A stretch of 63,932 bases of DNA. Origin: Caryophanales bacterium UBA4855 (GTDB lineage: Bacteria; Bacillota_I; Bacilli_A; RFN20; CAG-826). Positions 33,662 through 42,882 of this stretch are shown one piece after another. The stretch's first letter is position 1. The number at the start of each line of letters is the position of its first letter. The stretch spans positions 150,126 to 214,057 of the forward strand of contig DHEH01000004.1 of NCBI GenBank assembly GCA_002399785.1, given 5' to 3'. The position numbers and the translations under genes are program-made. The notes under the pieces were generated by a model. It was not told where the DNA came from. It saw only the letters and a list, made by a program, of their open reading frames with translations, and searched no databases.

Positions 33662-35818
33662 TTATTTAATTTTTCTTAAAATTATAAGGATTGAGTTGAT
33701 TATCAAAAGCATTGATAGACCTGTATCTGAGAGAACAGCAACCCACATTGGTAGGTTAACACCTGGTATAAAAGAGAGGACCATAATCGCCGCTTTTACG
33801 ACTAAAGCAAATACTATATTAAATATAGATTTATTTCTGGTGATCTTAGCAATTTTAATTGAGTTAACGATAGATTTTGGATCGTCATTCATCAATACAA
33901 CATCAGCATTTTGAATAGCCGCTTCGCTTCCTAAGGCACCCATCGCAAATCCAACATCAGATAAGATTATTGAAGGAGAATCGTTTATACCATCTCCAAC
34001 AAAGGCGACAGCTTTGTTTTTGCTTTTATGAGATATTTCTTCTTTTAAATAATTGATTTTGTCTTCTGGAAGTAAATCAGCATAATATTCTTTTATACCT
34101 AAATAATCTGACATGTACTGAGCACTGGTGGCTTTCCCTCCAGTTAACATCAATGTTTTAATGCCATGACTTGATAAATATGCAATTGTCGATTTTGAAT
34201 TTTCTTTTGGTGTATCTTCTAGTTCAACATAGCCAACATAATTATTATCGTAACTAACATACATAATTGTAAGGTTAGAACTAACCTCAGCAACGTTGAT
34301 ATTTTTACTCCTTAATAGCGCAACACTTCCTATCAATACTTCTTTATTATTGTGTTCATAGGAAACACCTAATCCACCTTGTTCTTTAAAATTAATAGGT
34401 CTTTTCAAGGGTTTTTGAATATTAATATATTTTATAATTGCTTTAGCAATTGGGTGAGAAGAGTTGTTTTCACCAATAAATAAAAGTTCTTCAAAAGTAT
34501 CTTTATCAATGTTTTCAAAATGTTCGTTTGTTACCGAAAACTCTCCAGTAGTTAATGTGCCTGTTTTGTCCATTACCACTTCACTTATTTCGTTAATTCG
34601 ATCTAAATAGTTCGATCCTTTAATTATTATTCCGTTCTTTGAAGCTAAACCAATACCCATAAAATAAGCTAAAGGAACCGATATAACGATTGCACATGGG
34701 CAACCAATAACCAATAATGTCAAACCACTATAAATATATTGATACCAGATATCCCAAGTCCAAGTTCCGTTAATTCCACATATAAATAAAGGTGGAATGA
34801 CAGCAGTAACAAGAGCAATTCCGAAAATAATTGGAACATATAAACGAGCAAACTTATCAATAAATGTTTCTGCTTTCGATTTATGGTCGTTACTTTCCAT
34901 CGCCATCGCAAGAATCTTGCTTGTTGTTGAATCTTCAAAAGTTTTGGTAACTTTCATTTCAATTGATCCTGTTTTTAGCAAAGATCCACTCATCAGTTCA
35001 TTATTTTTTGATACATGAACAGGAACAAACTCACCGGTTATAGAACTAACATCAATATCTCCTTCACCATTAACAACTTCTCCATCATTAGTTATAACAT
35101 CGCCAACTCTTATAATAATTATGTCGCCAATTTTAAGATGTTTAGCTAGCACAGTTTCTCTTTTATCACCAATTAATTTAATAGCAGTCTTTGGTCTAGT
35201 ATCAATTGTATCAATAATGGAATTTTTAGATTGATTTACAGATATTTCTTCAAAAACTTCACCAACTTGAGCTAATATCATAACTAAAATTGCTTCAGGA
35301 TATTCTTGAATACAAAAAGCACCTAAAGAAGCTAATAACATAAGCAAAGATTCATTAACAATATTTTTAAAATGAATAACATTTCTAAACAATTTAACAA
35401 AATGGTCATATGAAATAATTAAATAAGCTGTTATGTACACAAGAATCATTATTATCCATTGCCAAGAAAATAAAGTTGATGCAAATGGTTTGATAGCAAA
35501 TACACCCACAAGTAGCAAAATGGTACTTAAAACAATTCTAGAAATTAGAAATATCACTTCTTTATTAAATACTTTTGTTTTCTTAGGACTATCATCTACA
35601 TATTCAGTCACAACCAAATGATCATCGCTTATCTTGTTTATGACTTGGTTTAATTCCTTAATAGAAAATGGTTTATCTTTATAACTTATTTCTAATTTAC
35701 CTGAAAGAAAATTAATTGAAGCTTTTTCAATACTTTTATTTTTATTCAATAAATCTTCGGCATGAAGAGCACAATTTGCACAATCAAAGCCTTTAACGTT
35801 ATATTTTTTTGAAACCAT
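33662..35818 (-). CDS. cadA: P1B-type metal efflux ATPase (Zn/Cd/Co type)
   Basis: A 718-residue transporter. An N-terminal heavy-metal-associated domain has FDCANCALHAE (metal-binding CxxC); eight membrane helices follow, with the transport motif GCPCAIV, the phosphorylation site DKTGTLT, the SSHPIAKAI motif and the hinge VGDGINDSP. CPC with a GFDCANC-type domain points to divalent soft metals such as zinc, cadmium or lead rather than copper. It directly follows an ArsR/SmtB repressor (2 nt), the usual czc/cad arrangement, so it is induced by metal. The symbol is by family. Confidence 0.92.
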   Translation of the reverse strand: MVSKKYNVKGFDCANCALHAEDLLNKNKSIEKASINFLSGKLEISYKDKPFSIKELNQVINKISDDHLVVTEYVDDSPKKTKVFNKEVIFLISRIVLSTILLLVGVFAIKPFASTLFSWQWIIMILVYITAYLIISYDHFVKLFRNVIHFKNIVNESLLMLLASLGAFCIQEYPEAILVMILAQVGEVFEEISVNQSKNSIIDTIDTRPKTAIKLIGDKRETVLAKHLKIGDIIIIRVGDVITNDGEVVNGEGDIDVSSITGEFVPVHVSKNNELMSGSLLKTGSIEMKVTKTFEDSTTSKILAMAMESNDHKSKAETFIDKFARLYVPIIFGIALVTAVIPPLFICGINGTWTWDIWYQYIYSGLTLLVIGCPCAIVISVPLAYFMGIGLASKNGIIIKGSNYLDRINEISEVVMDKTGTLTTGEFSVTNEHFENIDKDTFEELLFIGENNSSHPIAKAIIKYINIQKPLKRPINFKEQGGLGVSYEHNNKEVLIGSVALLRSKNINVAEVSSNLTIMYVSYDNNYVGYVELEDTPKENSKSTIAYLSSHGIKTLMLTGGKATSAQYMSDYLGIKEYYADLLPEDKINYLKEEISHKSKNKAVAFVGDGINDSPSIILSDVGFAMGALGSEAAIQNADVVLMNDDPKSIVNSIKIAKITRNKSIFNIVFALVVKAAIMVLSFIPGVNLPMWVAVLSDTGLSMLLIINSILIILRKIK

Positions 35819-35820
35819 AA

Positions 35821-36117
35821 CTATTTCTCGCTAACGTGGTCATAAGCCACTTTTATTAAGTTATAGATGTGATTATCATCTAAAGAATAAAAAATAAAAT
35901 TTCCTTGTTTCTCAAAACTAACAAGTTTTGCTTTTTTTAAAACTTGTAACTGATGAGAAACCAATGATTGACTGCAATTAACGTCATTTATCAATTCAGA
36001 AACGTTCTTTTTTCCATCTATTAAAGCTAATAATATTTTTAGTCTTGTTTCATCAGCAGCAATAAATAATAGTTCGCTCATTTTCGTAACAGTTTCTTCG
36101 TCATATGCTTTTTTCAT
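35821..36117 (-). CDS. ArsR/SmtB family metal-responsive repressor
   Basis: A 98-residue winged-helix protein: LLFIAADETRLKILLAL, then VSELINDVNCSQSLVSHQLQVLKKAKLV (recognition helix) and GNFIFYSLDD (wing). The C-terminal NLIKVAYDHV helix is where SmtB/CzrA-type proteins bind zinc (D and H residues). The start is placed at 36117 because GGAGG sits 5 nt upstream; the ATG at 36129 lies before that site. It is the first gene of the operon with the metal ATPase and probably represses it through the palindromes just upstream. Confidence 0.9.
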   Translation of the reverse strand: MKKAYDEETVTKMSELLFIAADETRLKILLALIDGKKNVSELINDVNCSQSLVSHQLQVLKKAKLVSFEKQGNFIFYSLDDNHIYNLIKVAYDHVSEK

Positions 36118-36127
36118 AAGATCCTCC

Positions 36128-36181
36128 ATATGAATACAGATTCATATACTCGTGATAAGTATATGAACCATTTTTCATATA
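36128..36181. promoter_or_regulatory. Two ArsR-type operator palindromes
   Basis: ATATGAAT-ACAG-ATTCATAT (36128-36147) and TATATGAA-CCATTT-TTCATATA (36160-36181), both with perfect 8-bp arms, straddle the expected promoter of the arsR/metal ATPase operon. A weaker TATACT/AGTATA dyad lies between them. Confidence 0.75.
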
Positions 36182-36194
36182 GTCAAGAAAAAAA

Positions 36195-36776
36195 TTAAAA
36201 TTTTTGAAATAACATTATAAATTTATCAGAACTATCTTCTTGATAAATTAACTTGTACGATTTTAAAAATGGTTCGCTTTCAAATGTCACGCTTTTTAAG
36301 TCTCTTGTTAGTGCTTTGTCCATATTTTTATGACAAGCATTTAATTTATCTTTACCCATATCATGAGCTATTACTAAATAACCATTATTATTCAATAAAT
36401 TATATGTCTTTTGAATTACTCCATTGATATCTAAAAAATGTGGGAAACAATTATACATAACGATTATATCGAATCCTTTTTCATTGTAAGTAAAAAGATC
36501 CTGGCACATAAAATCTATATTTTTATTGATATTTTTACTTTTTGCTATTTTAATCATTTCGTTAGAAAAATCAATCGCCTTAACATTGCATTTGGTTTGT
36601 GAAAATAGATAATTTGCTAAAACTCCAGTCCCACATCCAACATCTAGACATTTCATTCCTTCTTTAAAAGGAACAAAAGAAAAGAACTTATCAAAATCGA
36701 CTGGATAAGGTGCACACATTTCGTCCCAAGATGAAGCTAACGAGTTAAAATATCTTTTAATTTGTGAATTGTCCAT
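36195..36776 (-). CDS. Class I SAM-dependent methyltransferase
   Basis: A 193-residue protein. Motif I CLDVGCGTGVLANYLF, motif II around KAIDFSNEMIKIAKS and DIIVMYNCFPHF mark a Rossmann-type methyltransferase. It opens MDNSQIKRYFNSLASSWDEM, typical of the UbiE/Methyltransf_11 group. The substrate is unknown. It stands upstream of, and reads toward, the metal-efflux operon; an AAGGA ribosome site is 8 nt from the ATG. A metal-related role (for example metalloid methylation) is possible but rests only on position. Confidence 0.82.
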   Translation of the reverse strand: MDNSQIKRYFNSLASSWDEMCAPYPVDFDKFFSFVPFKEGMKCLDVGCGTGVLANYLFSQTKCNVKAIDFSNEMIKIAKSKNINKNIDFMCQDLFTYNEKGFDIIVMYNCFPHFLDINGVIQKTYNLLNNNGYLVIAHDMGKDKLNACHKNMDKALTRDLKSVTFESEPFLKSYKLIYQEDSSDKFIMLFQKF

Positions 36777-36882
36777 AATTAGTATCCTTATAATAAAGGA
36801 ATAATTACGATATAACCACCAAAAATTTCTTTATTAAGAATTCACTATATAAAATATTATTAATTTTTAAAATTTAGTCAGT

Positions 36883-36894
36883 TATAATGATTGT
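36883..36894 (+). promoter_or_regulatory. -10 box, probably leaderless SDR gene
   Basis: TATAAT (36883-36888) and then 6 nt to the ATG at 36895, with no ribosome site. Confidence 0.5.
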
Positions 36895-37788
36895 ATGAAA
36901 GCTAAATACTTAAAATTTCTCAACCAGAAGATTAATGTTGAAAATAAAACAATTGCTGTCTTAGGAGCTACTGGATCAATAGGAAGCAGTATTTCAAAAT
37001 ACCTTACTTACTTAAAAGCCAATGTTATTATTGTAGGCCAAAACGAAGGCAATTTAATTAAATTAAAAGAAGAACTATTAACAATATCCCCCGCAAATTC
37101 CCATTATTTTGTTGTCGATTTTAAATCTAGGCAATCAATTAATGAATTAATTAAATATTTAAATTCTTTCAAAATTTATGCAATCATAAACACAATTGGG
37201 GTATACCATATCCCATTACGTTTCGTTAATGGTTATGACGAAACTTATTTAATTAACATGTTAAATAACGTTTATTTTATGAGAGAGTTTTATAAAGATG
37301 AAAGACATAAAAAAACTAAAATTATAAACACCGGAAGCATTTCTTATTGCTATTCTTCTATTAAACTCGACGATATTCAGTATTTAAACAAGAACAATAA
37401 AACTAAACATTATGGAAACACTAAACGATTATTGATGCTATACTCACATTATTTAAAAGAGAATGGTTATAATGTTGAACTAGCACATCCTGGTATTTCA
37501 ACAACAAATCTCTTTAATAAAAAACATAACGGATATGCTAATTTTTTTTATGTTCTTATTGTTCCTTTAATGAAAATAATCTTTATGAAACCAGATAAAG
37601 CTGCTCTTCCTTTATTATTAGCTCTTAATGAAAGTAATATAGAATTAAATAATTGGTATGGTCCAAAAGGAATTTTTCATTCTTGGGGTTATCCAAATTT
37701 ACAAAAATATAAAATTAAAGAGGTTAATGACTCAAATTTGTATTCAAACATTATTAATGAAATTGATAGAGAGTTATTGAACGTATGA
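36895..37788 (+). CDS. Short-chain dehydrogenase/reductase (SDR)
   Basis: A 297-residue NAD(P)-binding protein. The cofactor loop is VLGATGSIGSSISKYL, the catalytic serine lies in NTGSISY and the tyrosine/lysine pair in HYGNTKRLL (YxxxK). NTIGVYH replaces the usual NNAG. The substrate is unknown. Its stop overlaps the start of an EFR1 flavodoxin/ferredoxin gene (TATGA), so the pair may couple electron transfer to a reduction. A dispersed-repeat copy at 37083-37111 encodes SPANSHYF, between the second and third strands. No ribosome site; a TATAAT box lies 6 nt upstream. Confidence 0.82.
   Translation: MKAKYLKFLNQKINVENKTIAVLGATGSIGSSISKYLTYLKANVIIVGQNEGNLIKLKEELLTISPANSHYFVVDFKSRQSINELIKYLNSFKIYAIINTIGVYHIPLRFVNGYDETYLINMLNNVYFMREFYKDERHKKTKIINTGSISYCYSSIKLDDIQYLNKNNKTKHYGNTKRLLMLYSHYLKENGYNVELAHPGISTTNLFNKKHNGYANFFYVLIVPLMKIIFMKPDKAALPLLLALNESNIELNNWYGPKGIFHSWGYPNLQKYKIKEVNDSNLYSNIINEIDRELLNV
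37083..37111 (+). repeat. Dispersed ~29-bp repeat, copy 5 (inside SDR gene)
   Basis: CCCGCAAATTCCCATTATTT region, close to consensus and in sense orientation; encodes PANSHYF. Confidence 0.65.
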
Positions 37789-38672
37789 AAATACTATTAC
37801 TTTATTTCACAGGTACTTATAATACAAAATACCTAACAACTCTTCTTAAAAATAAATTTGAAAACAACCTAAATGTTGTCGATATTTTTGAAGTAAAAGG
37901 AGAAAGTGAATCAATCGACTTATCATCGTACGATTTGATTGGTTTAGGTTATCCGATTTACGCTTTTAATACTCCAAAAATATTTTACAAATATTTAAAA
38001 AATTTAAAATTGCTTGCAAATACCCATTATTTTATTTATAAGCAATCTGGTGAAACAATAAAACTTAATAATGCTTCTAGTAGAAAAATTAAAAAATTAA
38101 TCAATAAAAGTAAAGGAATTTTAGTTAATGAGCAGCATTACGTTATGCCTTATAATATCCATTTTAGATATGAAGATAATTGCGTTAAAGAAATTCTTAA
38201 ATATGATGAAATGCTTATTAACATTCAATTATATGAAATCAGACATAATATTCATTATGTAATTAAATCTAATACAATTTACAACTTTATAAGTCGTGTG
38301 TTGTCCATCTATCATTTTGGCGCAAAGATTAATCACTCGTTTTATAAGATATATATGGATAAATGCAACAATTGTAAAAAATGCCTTAAAGAATGCCCAA
38401 CAAAAAATATATACGTTAATAAAAAAGGCCAAATAGATTTTGGTCCTAATTGTGAAATGTGTATGCGCTGTTCTTTTATTTGTCCAAACAACGCTATAAA
38501 GATCGGAATGTTAGAAGGATGGAAAGTTAATGGTCCTTATAACCTTAATGAAATTAAAAATAATCCACAAATATCTGATTCGTTTATTACTCCTAATCAA
38601 AAAGGTTTTTTCAAATGTTACCTGAAAACCTACGACTATATTCAAAACAAATATAATAAGTATTTTTTGTAA
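37785..38672 (+). CDS. EFR1-type flavodoxin/ferredoxin fusion
   Basis: A 295-residue protein. The N-terminal flavodoxin-like part begins MKILLLYFTGTYNTKYL (FMN phosphate loop) and contains YDLIGLGYPIYAFNTPK. The C-terminal part has two [4Fe-4S] motifs, CNNCKKCLKECP and CEMCMRCSFICP. This is the EFR1 arrangement of anaerobes, a small electron carrier with unknown partner. It overlaps the SDR gene by 4 nt. A copy of the dispersed repeat (38006-38034) encodes LLANTHYF just before the flavin-binding YKQSGE segment, paralleling PANSHYF in the SDR. A strong terminator follows. Confidence 0.87.
   Translation: MKILLLYFTGTYNTKYLTTLLKNKFENNLNVVDIFEVKGESESIDLSSYDLIGLGYPIYAFNTPKIFYKYLKNLKLLANTHYFIYKQSGETIKLNNASSRKIKKLINKSKGILVNEQHYVMPYNIHFRYEDNCVKEILKYDEMLINIQLYEIRHNIHYVIKSNTIYNFISRVLSIYHFGAKINHSFYKIYMDKCNNCKKCLKECPTKNIYVNKKGQIDFGPNCEMCMRCSFICPNNAIKIGMLEGWKVNGPYNLNEIKNNPQISDSFITPNQKGFFKCYLKTYDYIQNKYNKYFL
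38006..38034 (+). repeat. Dispersed ~29-bp repeat, copy 6 (inside EFR1 gene)
   Basis: TTGCAAATACCCATTATTTT, in sense orientation; encodes ANTHYF. Confidence 0.65.
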
Positions 38673-38699
38673 AAACCTGTGCATATCCCCACTATTTTA
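38671..38699 (+). repeat. Dispersed ~29-bp repeat, copy 7 (part of a terminator)
   Basis: TGTGCATATCCCCACTATTT region. It starts at the last base of the EFR1 stop codon and forms one arm of the terminator hairpin. Confidence 0.55.
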
Positions 38700-38717
38700 T
38701 TAGTGGGGATTCTATTT
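38685..38717 (+). terminator. Terminator of the SDR/EFR1 operon
   Basis: ATCCCCACTA, loop TTTTAT, TAGTGGGGAT (perfect 10-bp stem), then a T-rich tail. Confidence 0.88.
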
Positions 38718-38725
38718 TAATTTAA

Positions 38726-39124
38726 TTAATCTTGTTTCTTAATTGTGGTAATTAAAGTGTAAATAACACCGTTTCCGCAATCTTTAACAAATTTAATTCC
38801 GTTATTTTCAAAGGTAACTTTATACATTTTTGGTTCATTACCTTTTTCAGGAGTTCTAAGGAAAATTATTAAGAAATCTTTACCAATATAAGTAATTCTG
38901 ATTCTATCAGTAATTTTTGGATCAACACAATGATTATAAGCATCAAATCCAATATAGCCTTGCCCTCTCAATTGATTTGGATAAAAAATTCTTTTTCCAA
39001 CAATTTCTTCATACCCATGAGATGTAACTAACAAGGTACAATTAAAACGATAAATTTCAGTAGGATCAGCAATTACCAAGTTTGGTAAGTTAAATAATTC
39101 TTCTTCTGTGTACATAATTTCCAT
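38726..39124 (-). CDS. Conserved hypothetical protein (132 aa)
   Basis: I do not recognise this family. It is soluble, with strands such as FNCTLLVTSHGYEEIVGKRI, RIRITYIGKDFLIIFL and MYKVTFENNGIKFV, suggesting an all-beta or alpha-beta fold with no catalytic motif. The start at 39124 is chosen because AAGGAG lies 6 nt upstream; the ATG at 39142 would precede that site. It follows the EF-G-like gene, whose stop lies 10 nt upstream, so the two are co-expressed. It may be a partner of that GTPase, but nothing in the sequence shows this. Confidence 0.6.
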   Translation of the reverse strand: MEIMYTEEELFNLPNLVIADPTEIYRFNCTLLVTSHGYEEIVGKRIFYPNQLRGQGYIGFDAYNHCVDPKITDRIRITYIGKDFLIIFLRTPEKGNEPKMYKVTFENNGIKFVKDCGNGVIYTLITTIKKQD

Positions 39125-39134
39125 ATTTTTCTCC

Positions 39135-41180
39135 TTATTCATCCTTATTTAATAAACTATTATTTTTCAAAATATCATCAATTAAATTTGCCGGAACTTC
39201 CTTATATGAATCGAATGCAATATTAAAGAAACCACTACCTTGCGTTAATGTTCTTAATTCCGAAACATAATCAATAATTTCTGCTTCAGGTGCTAATGCA
39301 GATATCTCTGAAACACCTTCTTTTTCTTGCATTTCAACAATACGAGCTCTCTTTTTTGTTAAATTGGACATAACTCCACCAACAAAATCTTGTGGAACAT
39401 TAATCTTCATTAAAATAATAGGTTCTAAAATTGTAGGATCACAATGCATATAGGCTTCTTTATATGCTTTAATAGAAGCCATCTTAAAAGCTTGTTCGTT
39501 ACTATCAACTGGATGATATTTACCATCAAGAAGAGTTGCAACGACTCCAATTACAGGGAACCCTGCAAGTAAACCAGCTTTAACTGATTCTTCAAAGCCT
39601 TTTTCAACAGCAGGAAAATAATTCTTTGGCACAGCTCCACCAAAAACTTCCTCTTTAAATAAATTATCATCGTTTTCTTGATTCTTTTCAAAACGCATTA
39701 CAACAACACCATAGAATCCACTACCGCCTGATTGTTTGATATATCTTCCTTCAGCTTCAGCAGTTTTTCTAATAGTTTCACGATAAACTATTTTTGGTGT
39801 TGTGACAGTCAATTCAATTCCATAAACTGTTTTAATTTTATCAAAAGTAAATTGCAAGTGAGTTTCGCTAGTTCCACCCATCAATAATTGCTTGGTTTCG
39901 CTATTACGTTTAGTTTCGATACAAGGATCTTCTAATTTAATCTTTTCGAGCACTCCATAAAGTTTATCGTCATCTTTCTTATTTTTAGTATCAATTGCCC
40001 TAAAATAAACTGCTGTTGGATATTTTGCTGGCTCATAGAGAATCGAAGCATCCTTACTACAAATTGTACAACCAGTAAAAACATTATCTAATTTTGGAAC
40101 AGCAACTATATCTCCTGCATGGACTCGATCAGTATTTATTGTATCTTTACCATTTAAATATAAAAGGGAAGTAACTTTATTTACGCTTTGATTATTAGAG
40201 CAATAAACTTCATCTCCAATTCCGATGGTCCCGCTATTTACCTTAATTACGCTCATTATACCGGTATAAACATTATAAATTGTTTTAAATACATATGCGC
40301 TAAATGGTTCTTCATCATTTGTTTTTCTTGAAATTATTTTTCCATTTACATCAAATCCTTCGTATGGTTTTAAATTATCTGGTGATGGTAAATAATCAAT
40401 AAACATACTTAACATCGTATGTAATCCAATTTTCTTTTCAGCACTTCCGACAATTATTGGAAGAAATTCACCATTTAAAACACCTTGTCTTAAAGCTCCA
40501 TGAATTTCGTCATGACTTAAATGTCCGCCACCAAAGAATTTTTCAAGCAAAGCATCATTGCTTAGAGCCACTTGTTCATTAATAGCATTATGTAATTCTA
40601 GAGTTATTTCTTTTTTATCATCATAAATTACATCGTCTTCACACTCTACTCCATTAAATTTTCTCGCTTTAACATCTACAACATTTATAAAGCCATCAAA
40701 TTTAGCTTTTTTTCCAATTGGGTAGGTAAACACAAGTGCTTTTTTGCCAATTTTACTTCGAATGTCTTCAACTGTCGAATCGTAATCTGCATCATCTTTA
40801 TCCATTTTATTTAAATAGATAAAGGTAGGAATGTTTCTCTTTCTAAGGATGTTATAATGTTTAATTGTTTCCACTTCAACTCCCTTAGAAGCGTCAATTA
40901 CCAGAATAGCGCCTTTAATTAAACGAGTTACTCCTAGAGCCTCATAAATAAAATCGTCGTTACCTGGAATGTCGATTAAGTTAATCTTGTAATCGTTAAA
41001 AAAAACAGGGACAATCGATAAGCTTTTACTACTCAGCGCATTTGCATCGCTTTTAGTGGCCGTCGAAATCCCTGGTTTGTTTTCTGTGATTGCACGCAAT
41101 GACTCAATCATTGTGGTTTTGCCCGCCCCTTGATGGCCGAGCACTACCACGTTTCTAATGTGATCTGCTAAAAAAACCAT
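39135..41180 (-). CDS. EF-G-like translational GTPase paralogue with altered switch regions
   Basis: A 681-residue protein with the EF-G domain order. G1 is GHQGAGKTTMIE, G4 is NKMDKDD, and the later domains II-V are recognisable (GSGFYGVV, VDSNEQAFKMASIKAYKEA). Two hallmark segments differ from true EF-G: the switch I RGITI is replaced by KSLSIVP, and DTPGH in switch II reads DIPGN, so the catalytic histidine is missing. It belongs with the EF-G2/FusA-like paralogues whose GTPase role is unclear. The ATG at 41180 has AAGGAGATAATATC just upstream. It is not the housekeeping fusA, which is usually beside rpsL/rpsG. Confidence 0.83.
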   Translation of the reverse strand: MVFLADHIRNVVVLGHQGAGKTTMIESLRAITENKPGISTATKSDANALSSKSLSIVPVFFNDYKINLIDIPGNDDFIYEALGVTRLIKGAILVIDASKGVEVETIKHYNILRKRNIPTFIYLNKMDKDDADYDSTVEDIRSKIGKKALVFTYPIGKKAKFDGFINVVDVKARKFNGVECEDDVIYDDKKEITLELHNAINEQVALSNDALLEKFFGGGHLSHDEIHGALRQGVLNGEFLPIIVGSAEKKIGLHTMLSMFIDYLPSPDNLKPYEGFDVNGKIISRKTNDEEPFSAYVFKTIYNVYTGIMSVIKVNSGTIGIGDEVYCSNNQSVNKVTSLLYLNGKDTINTDRVHAGDIVAVPKLDNVFTGCTICSKDASILYEPAKYPTAVYFRAIDTKNKKDDDKLYGVLEKIKLEDPCIETKRNSETKQLLMGGTSETHLQFTFDKIKTVYGIELTVTTPKIVYRETIRKTAEAEGRYIKQSGGSGFYGVVVMRFEKNQENDDNLFKEEVFGGAVPKNYFPAVEKGFEESVKAGLLAGFPVIGVVATLLDGKYHPVDSNEQAFKMASIKAYKEAYMHCDPTILEPIILMKINVPQDFVGGVMSNLTKKRARIVEMQEKEGVSEISALAPEAEIIDYVSELRTLTQGSGFFNIAFDSYKEVPANLIDDILKNNSLLNKDE

Positions 41181-41408
41181 GATATTATCTCCTTGTTTGT
41201 ATTTAATCTGCTTACCTATATTTAACTTCATTTATAAAAATATTGCACTACTTTTTTAAAGTATTTTTTAAATGTTGCATATTCTTGAAAATTTCAATAA
41301 GAATCAAGCAATTTAAAGTGATTTATTCAAACATAATAAATAAAAATTAAAATTAATATTTTGATATAATAAATAAATCAAATCTTAATATTTATATAGT
41401 TTTATTAG

Positions 41409-41436
41409 ATTTTAATAGGGATTTGCAGGGGATATT
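41409..41436 (-). repeat. Dispersed ~29-bp repeat, copy 8
   Basis: Minus strand CCCCTGCAAATCCCTATT, directly upstream of the ClC gene and overlapping its ribosome-site region. Confidence 0.65.
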
Positions 41437-41443
41437 GAAAATT

Positions 41444-42736
41444 ATGTCTAAAAATTTTAAACTTTTATTTCTTGAAATTTCAAAAATAATACTCATCGGA
41501 TTATCAATAGGTGTTTTAATCTCTTTATATAGATATGCTGCAACTTACGTAGTTAAAATATCAAATTTCTTATTCACATCTCCAAATAAATTGTATTTTT
41601 CTTTAGGAGTTGTTGGTTTAGTTGTTCTTAGCATTTTTTCATATGGAATTATTATATTTGATGGAAATGTTCAAGGGAGCGGATTGCCACAACTTGAAAT
41701 GAATTTAAAATATAGAAAAAAGAATTTAAAGTGGTATTCCATACCTTTAATGTTCATAAATTCATTAATTTCTTTCTTTGCCGGTTTGCCTTTAGGAACA
41801 GAAGGGCCATCTACTTTTATGGGTGGAATGATAAATTATTCATTTAATCGTTTATATAAAGATAATGGAAACGATGACGACATTCCTCTCGGTATGGGAA
41901 CAGGTTTTGGAATTTCTTTAATGACACCAGTAGCGGGTATTTTTTATTCTTTTGAAGAATGTTTAGAAACTTTTAAAATTAAATACGTTTGGAAATCTAT
42001 TTTGATGATCACAACTGCCTTTACAGTTGCGTACCTAATAAATCCAACTAGTAGCATTGTTTTACCTGTACTTTCGTCTTTTAATTATTTATATACCATC
42101 GATTTGTTTATAATTGTTTTATTAAATTATTTCTTAGCAAAAGCAATCTTATTTTTGGTTCCGTTATTTAAATCTTTCGTCAATAATCACTATAAAAATA
42201 AAATAATTAGAGCTAGATTTTTCATTATCTATATCGTTAGCGCATTAATCCTTATTTTTTGTCCAATTTTATCTGGTAGCGGAAATAATTTATTAACTTC
42301 AATTAAGTCAGTTAATTTACCTTATCTACTGCTTTTATCATATTTATTAATAAGAATTGTGATGTATGCAACTGTAAATACCTCGATGGCTAGCGGCGGT
42401 CTTATGGTTCCTACCTTTGTTTTAGGAGCACTTGTTGGAGAAACTTTATACGTTTCATTCTTTAAAATAAACGGCAGCAATACGGACGAAAACTTAATAA
42501 TTATTCTTTCAATGTTGTCGTTATTTACATTTTTAAATAGAACTCCATTAACAAATATAAGTTTAGCTATTTCGTTTGGAGGATACATGAACTTTTTAAA
42601 TATTTTTGGTCCAGCTCTTATTACGATTGTAGCTTCATACTTAATTTCAAAAATAACAAAATTAGATACATTGAACGGACAAAGAAAAAAATCACTTAGA
42701 ATTTCAAGGTTAAATACTCTTGAAACAATTAATTAA
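41444..42736 (+). CDS. ClC-family chloride channel or antiporter
   Basis: A 430-residue membrane protein with about 12 helices. Signature segments are GSGLPQLE (GSGIP), LPLGTEGPST (GxEGP, with the gating glutamate) and SGGLMVPTFVLG (GxFxP region). It moves Cl- or another anion, with proton exchange in most bacterial members. I start at ATG 41444; an upstream TTG frame begins inside a copy of the dispersed repeat (41409-41436) that lies just before the gene and would act as its ribosome-binding region (GGGG about 10 nt from the ATG). Single gene. Confidence 0.88.
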   Translation: MSKNFKLLFLEISKIILIGLSIGVLISLYRYAATYVVKISNFLFTSPNKLYFSLGVVGLVVLSIFSYGIIIFDGNVQGSGLPQLEMNLKYRKKNLKWYSIPLMFINSLISFFAGLPLGTEGPSTFMGGMINYSFNRLYKDNGNDDDIPLGMGTGFGISLMTPVAGIFYSFEECLETFKIKYVWKSILMITTAFTVAYLINPTSSIVLPVLSSFNYLYTIDLFIIVLLNYFLAKAILFLVPLFKSFVNNHYKNKIIRARFFIIYIVSALILIFCPILSGSGNNLLTSIKSVNLPYLLLLSYLLIRIVMYATVNTSMASGGLMVPTFVLGALVGETLYVSFFKINGSNTDENLIIILSMLSLFTFLNRTPLTNISLAISFGGYMNFLNIFGPALITIVASYLISKITKLDTLNGQRKKSLRISRLNTLETIN

Positions 42737-42882
42737 TAAAACAATAAATCTTCGTTAAAATCATAAAATTTTGATATCGTTTTTTTACTTTATATTTAAG
42801 TATTTACTATCTAATTCCGTTAAGTTGCAATTAATAATTTTATTTTATAGATTATAATTATCAAATTTTAAGGAGTCATGAC

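Noticed and set aside
39135..41180. Tetracycline resistance (TetM-type) ribosome protection protein
   Set aside because: The switch regions differ from both EF-G and TetM, and nothing in the context suggests a resistance element.
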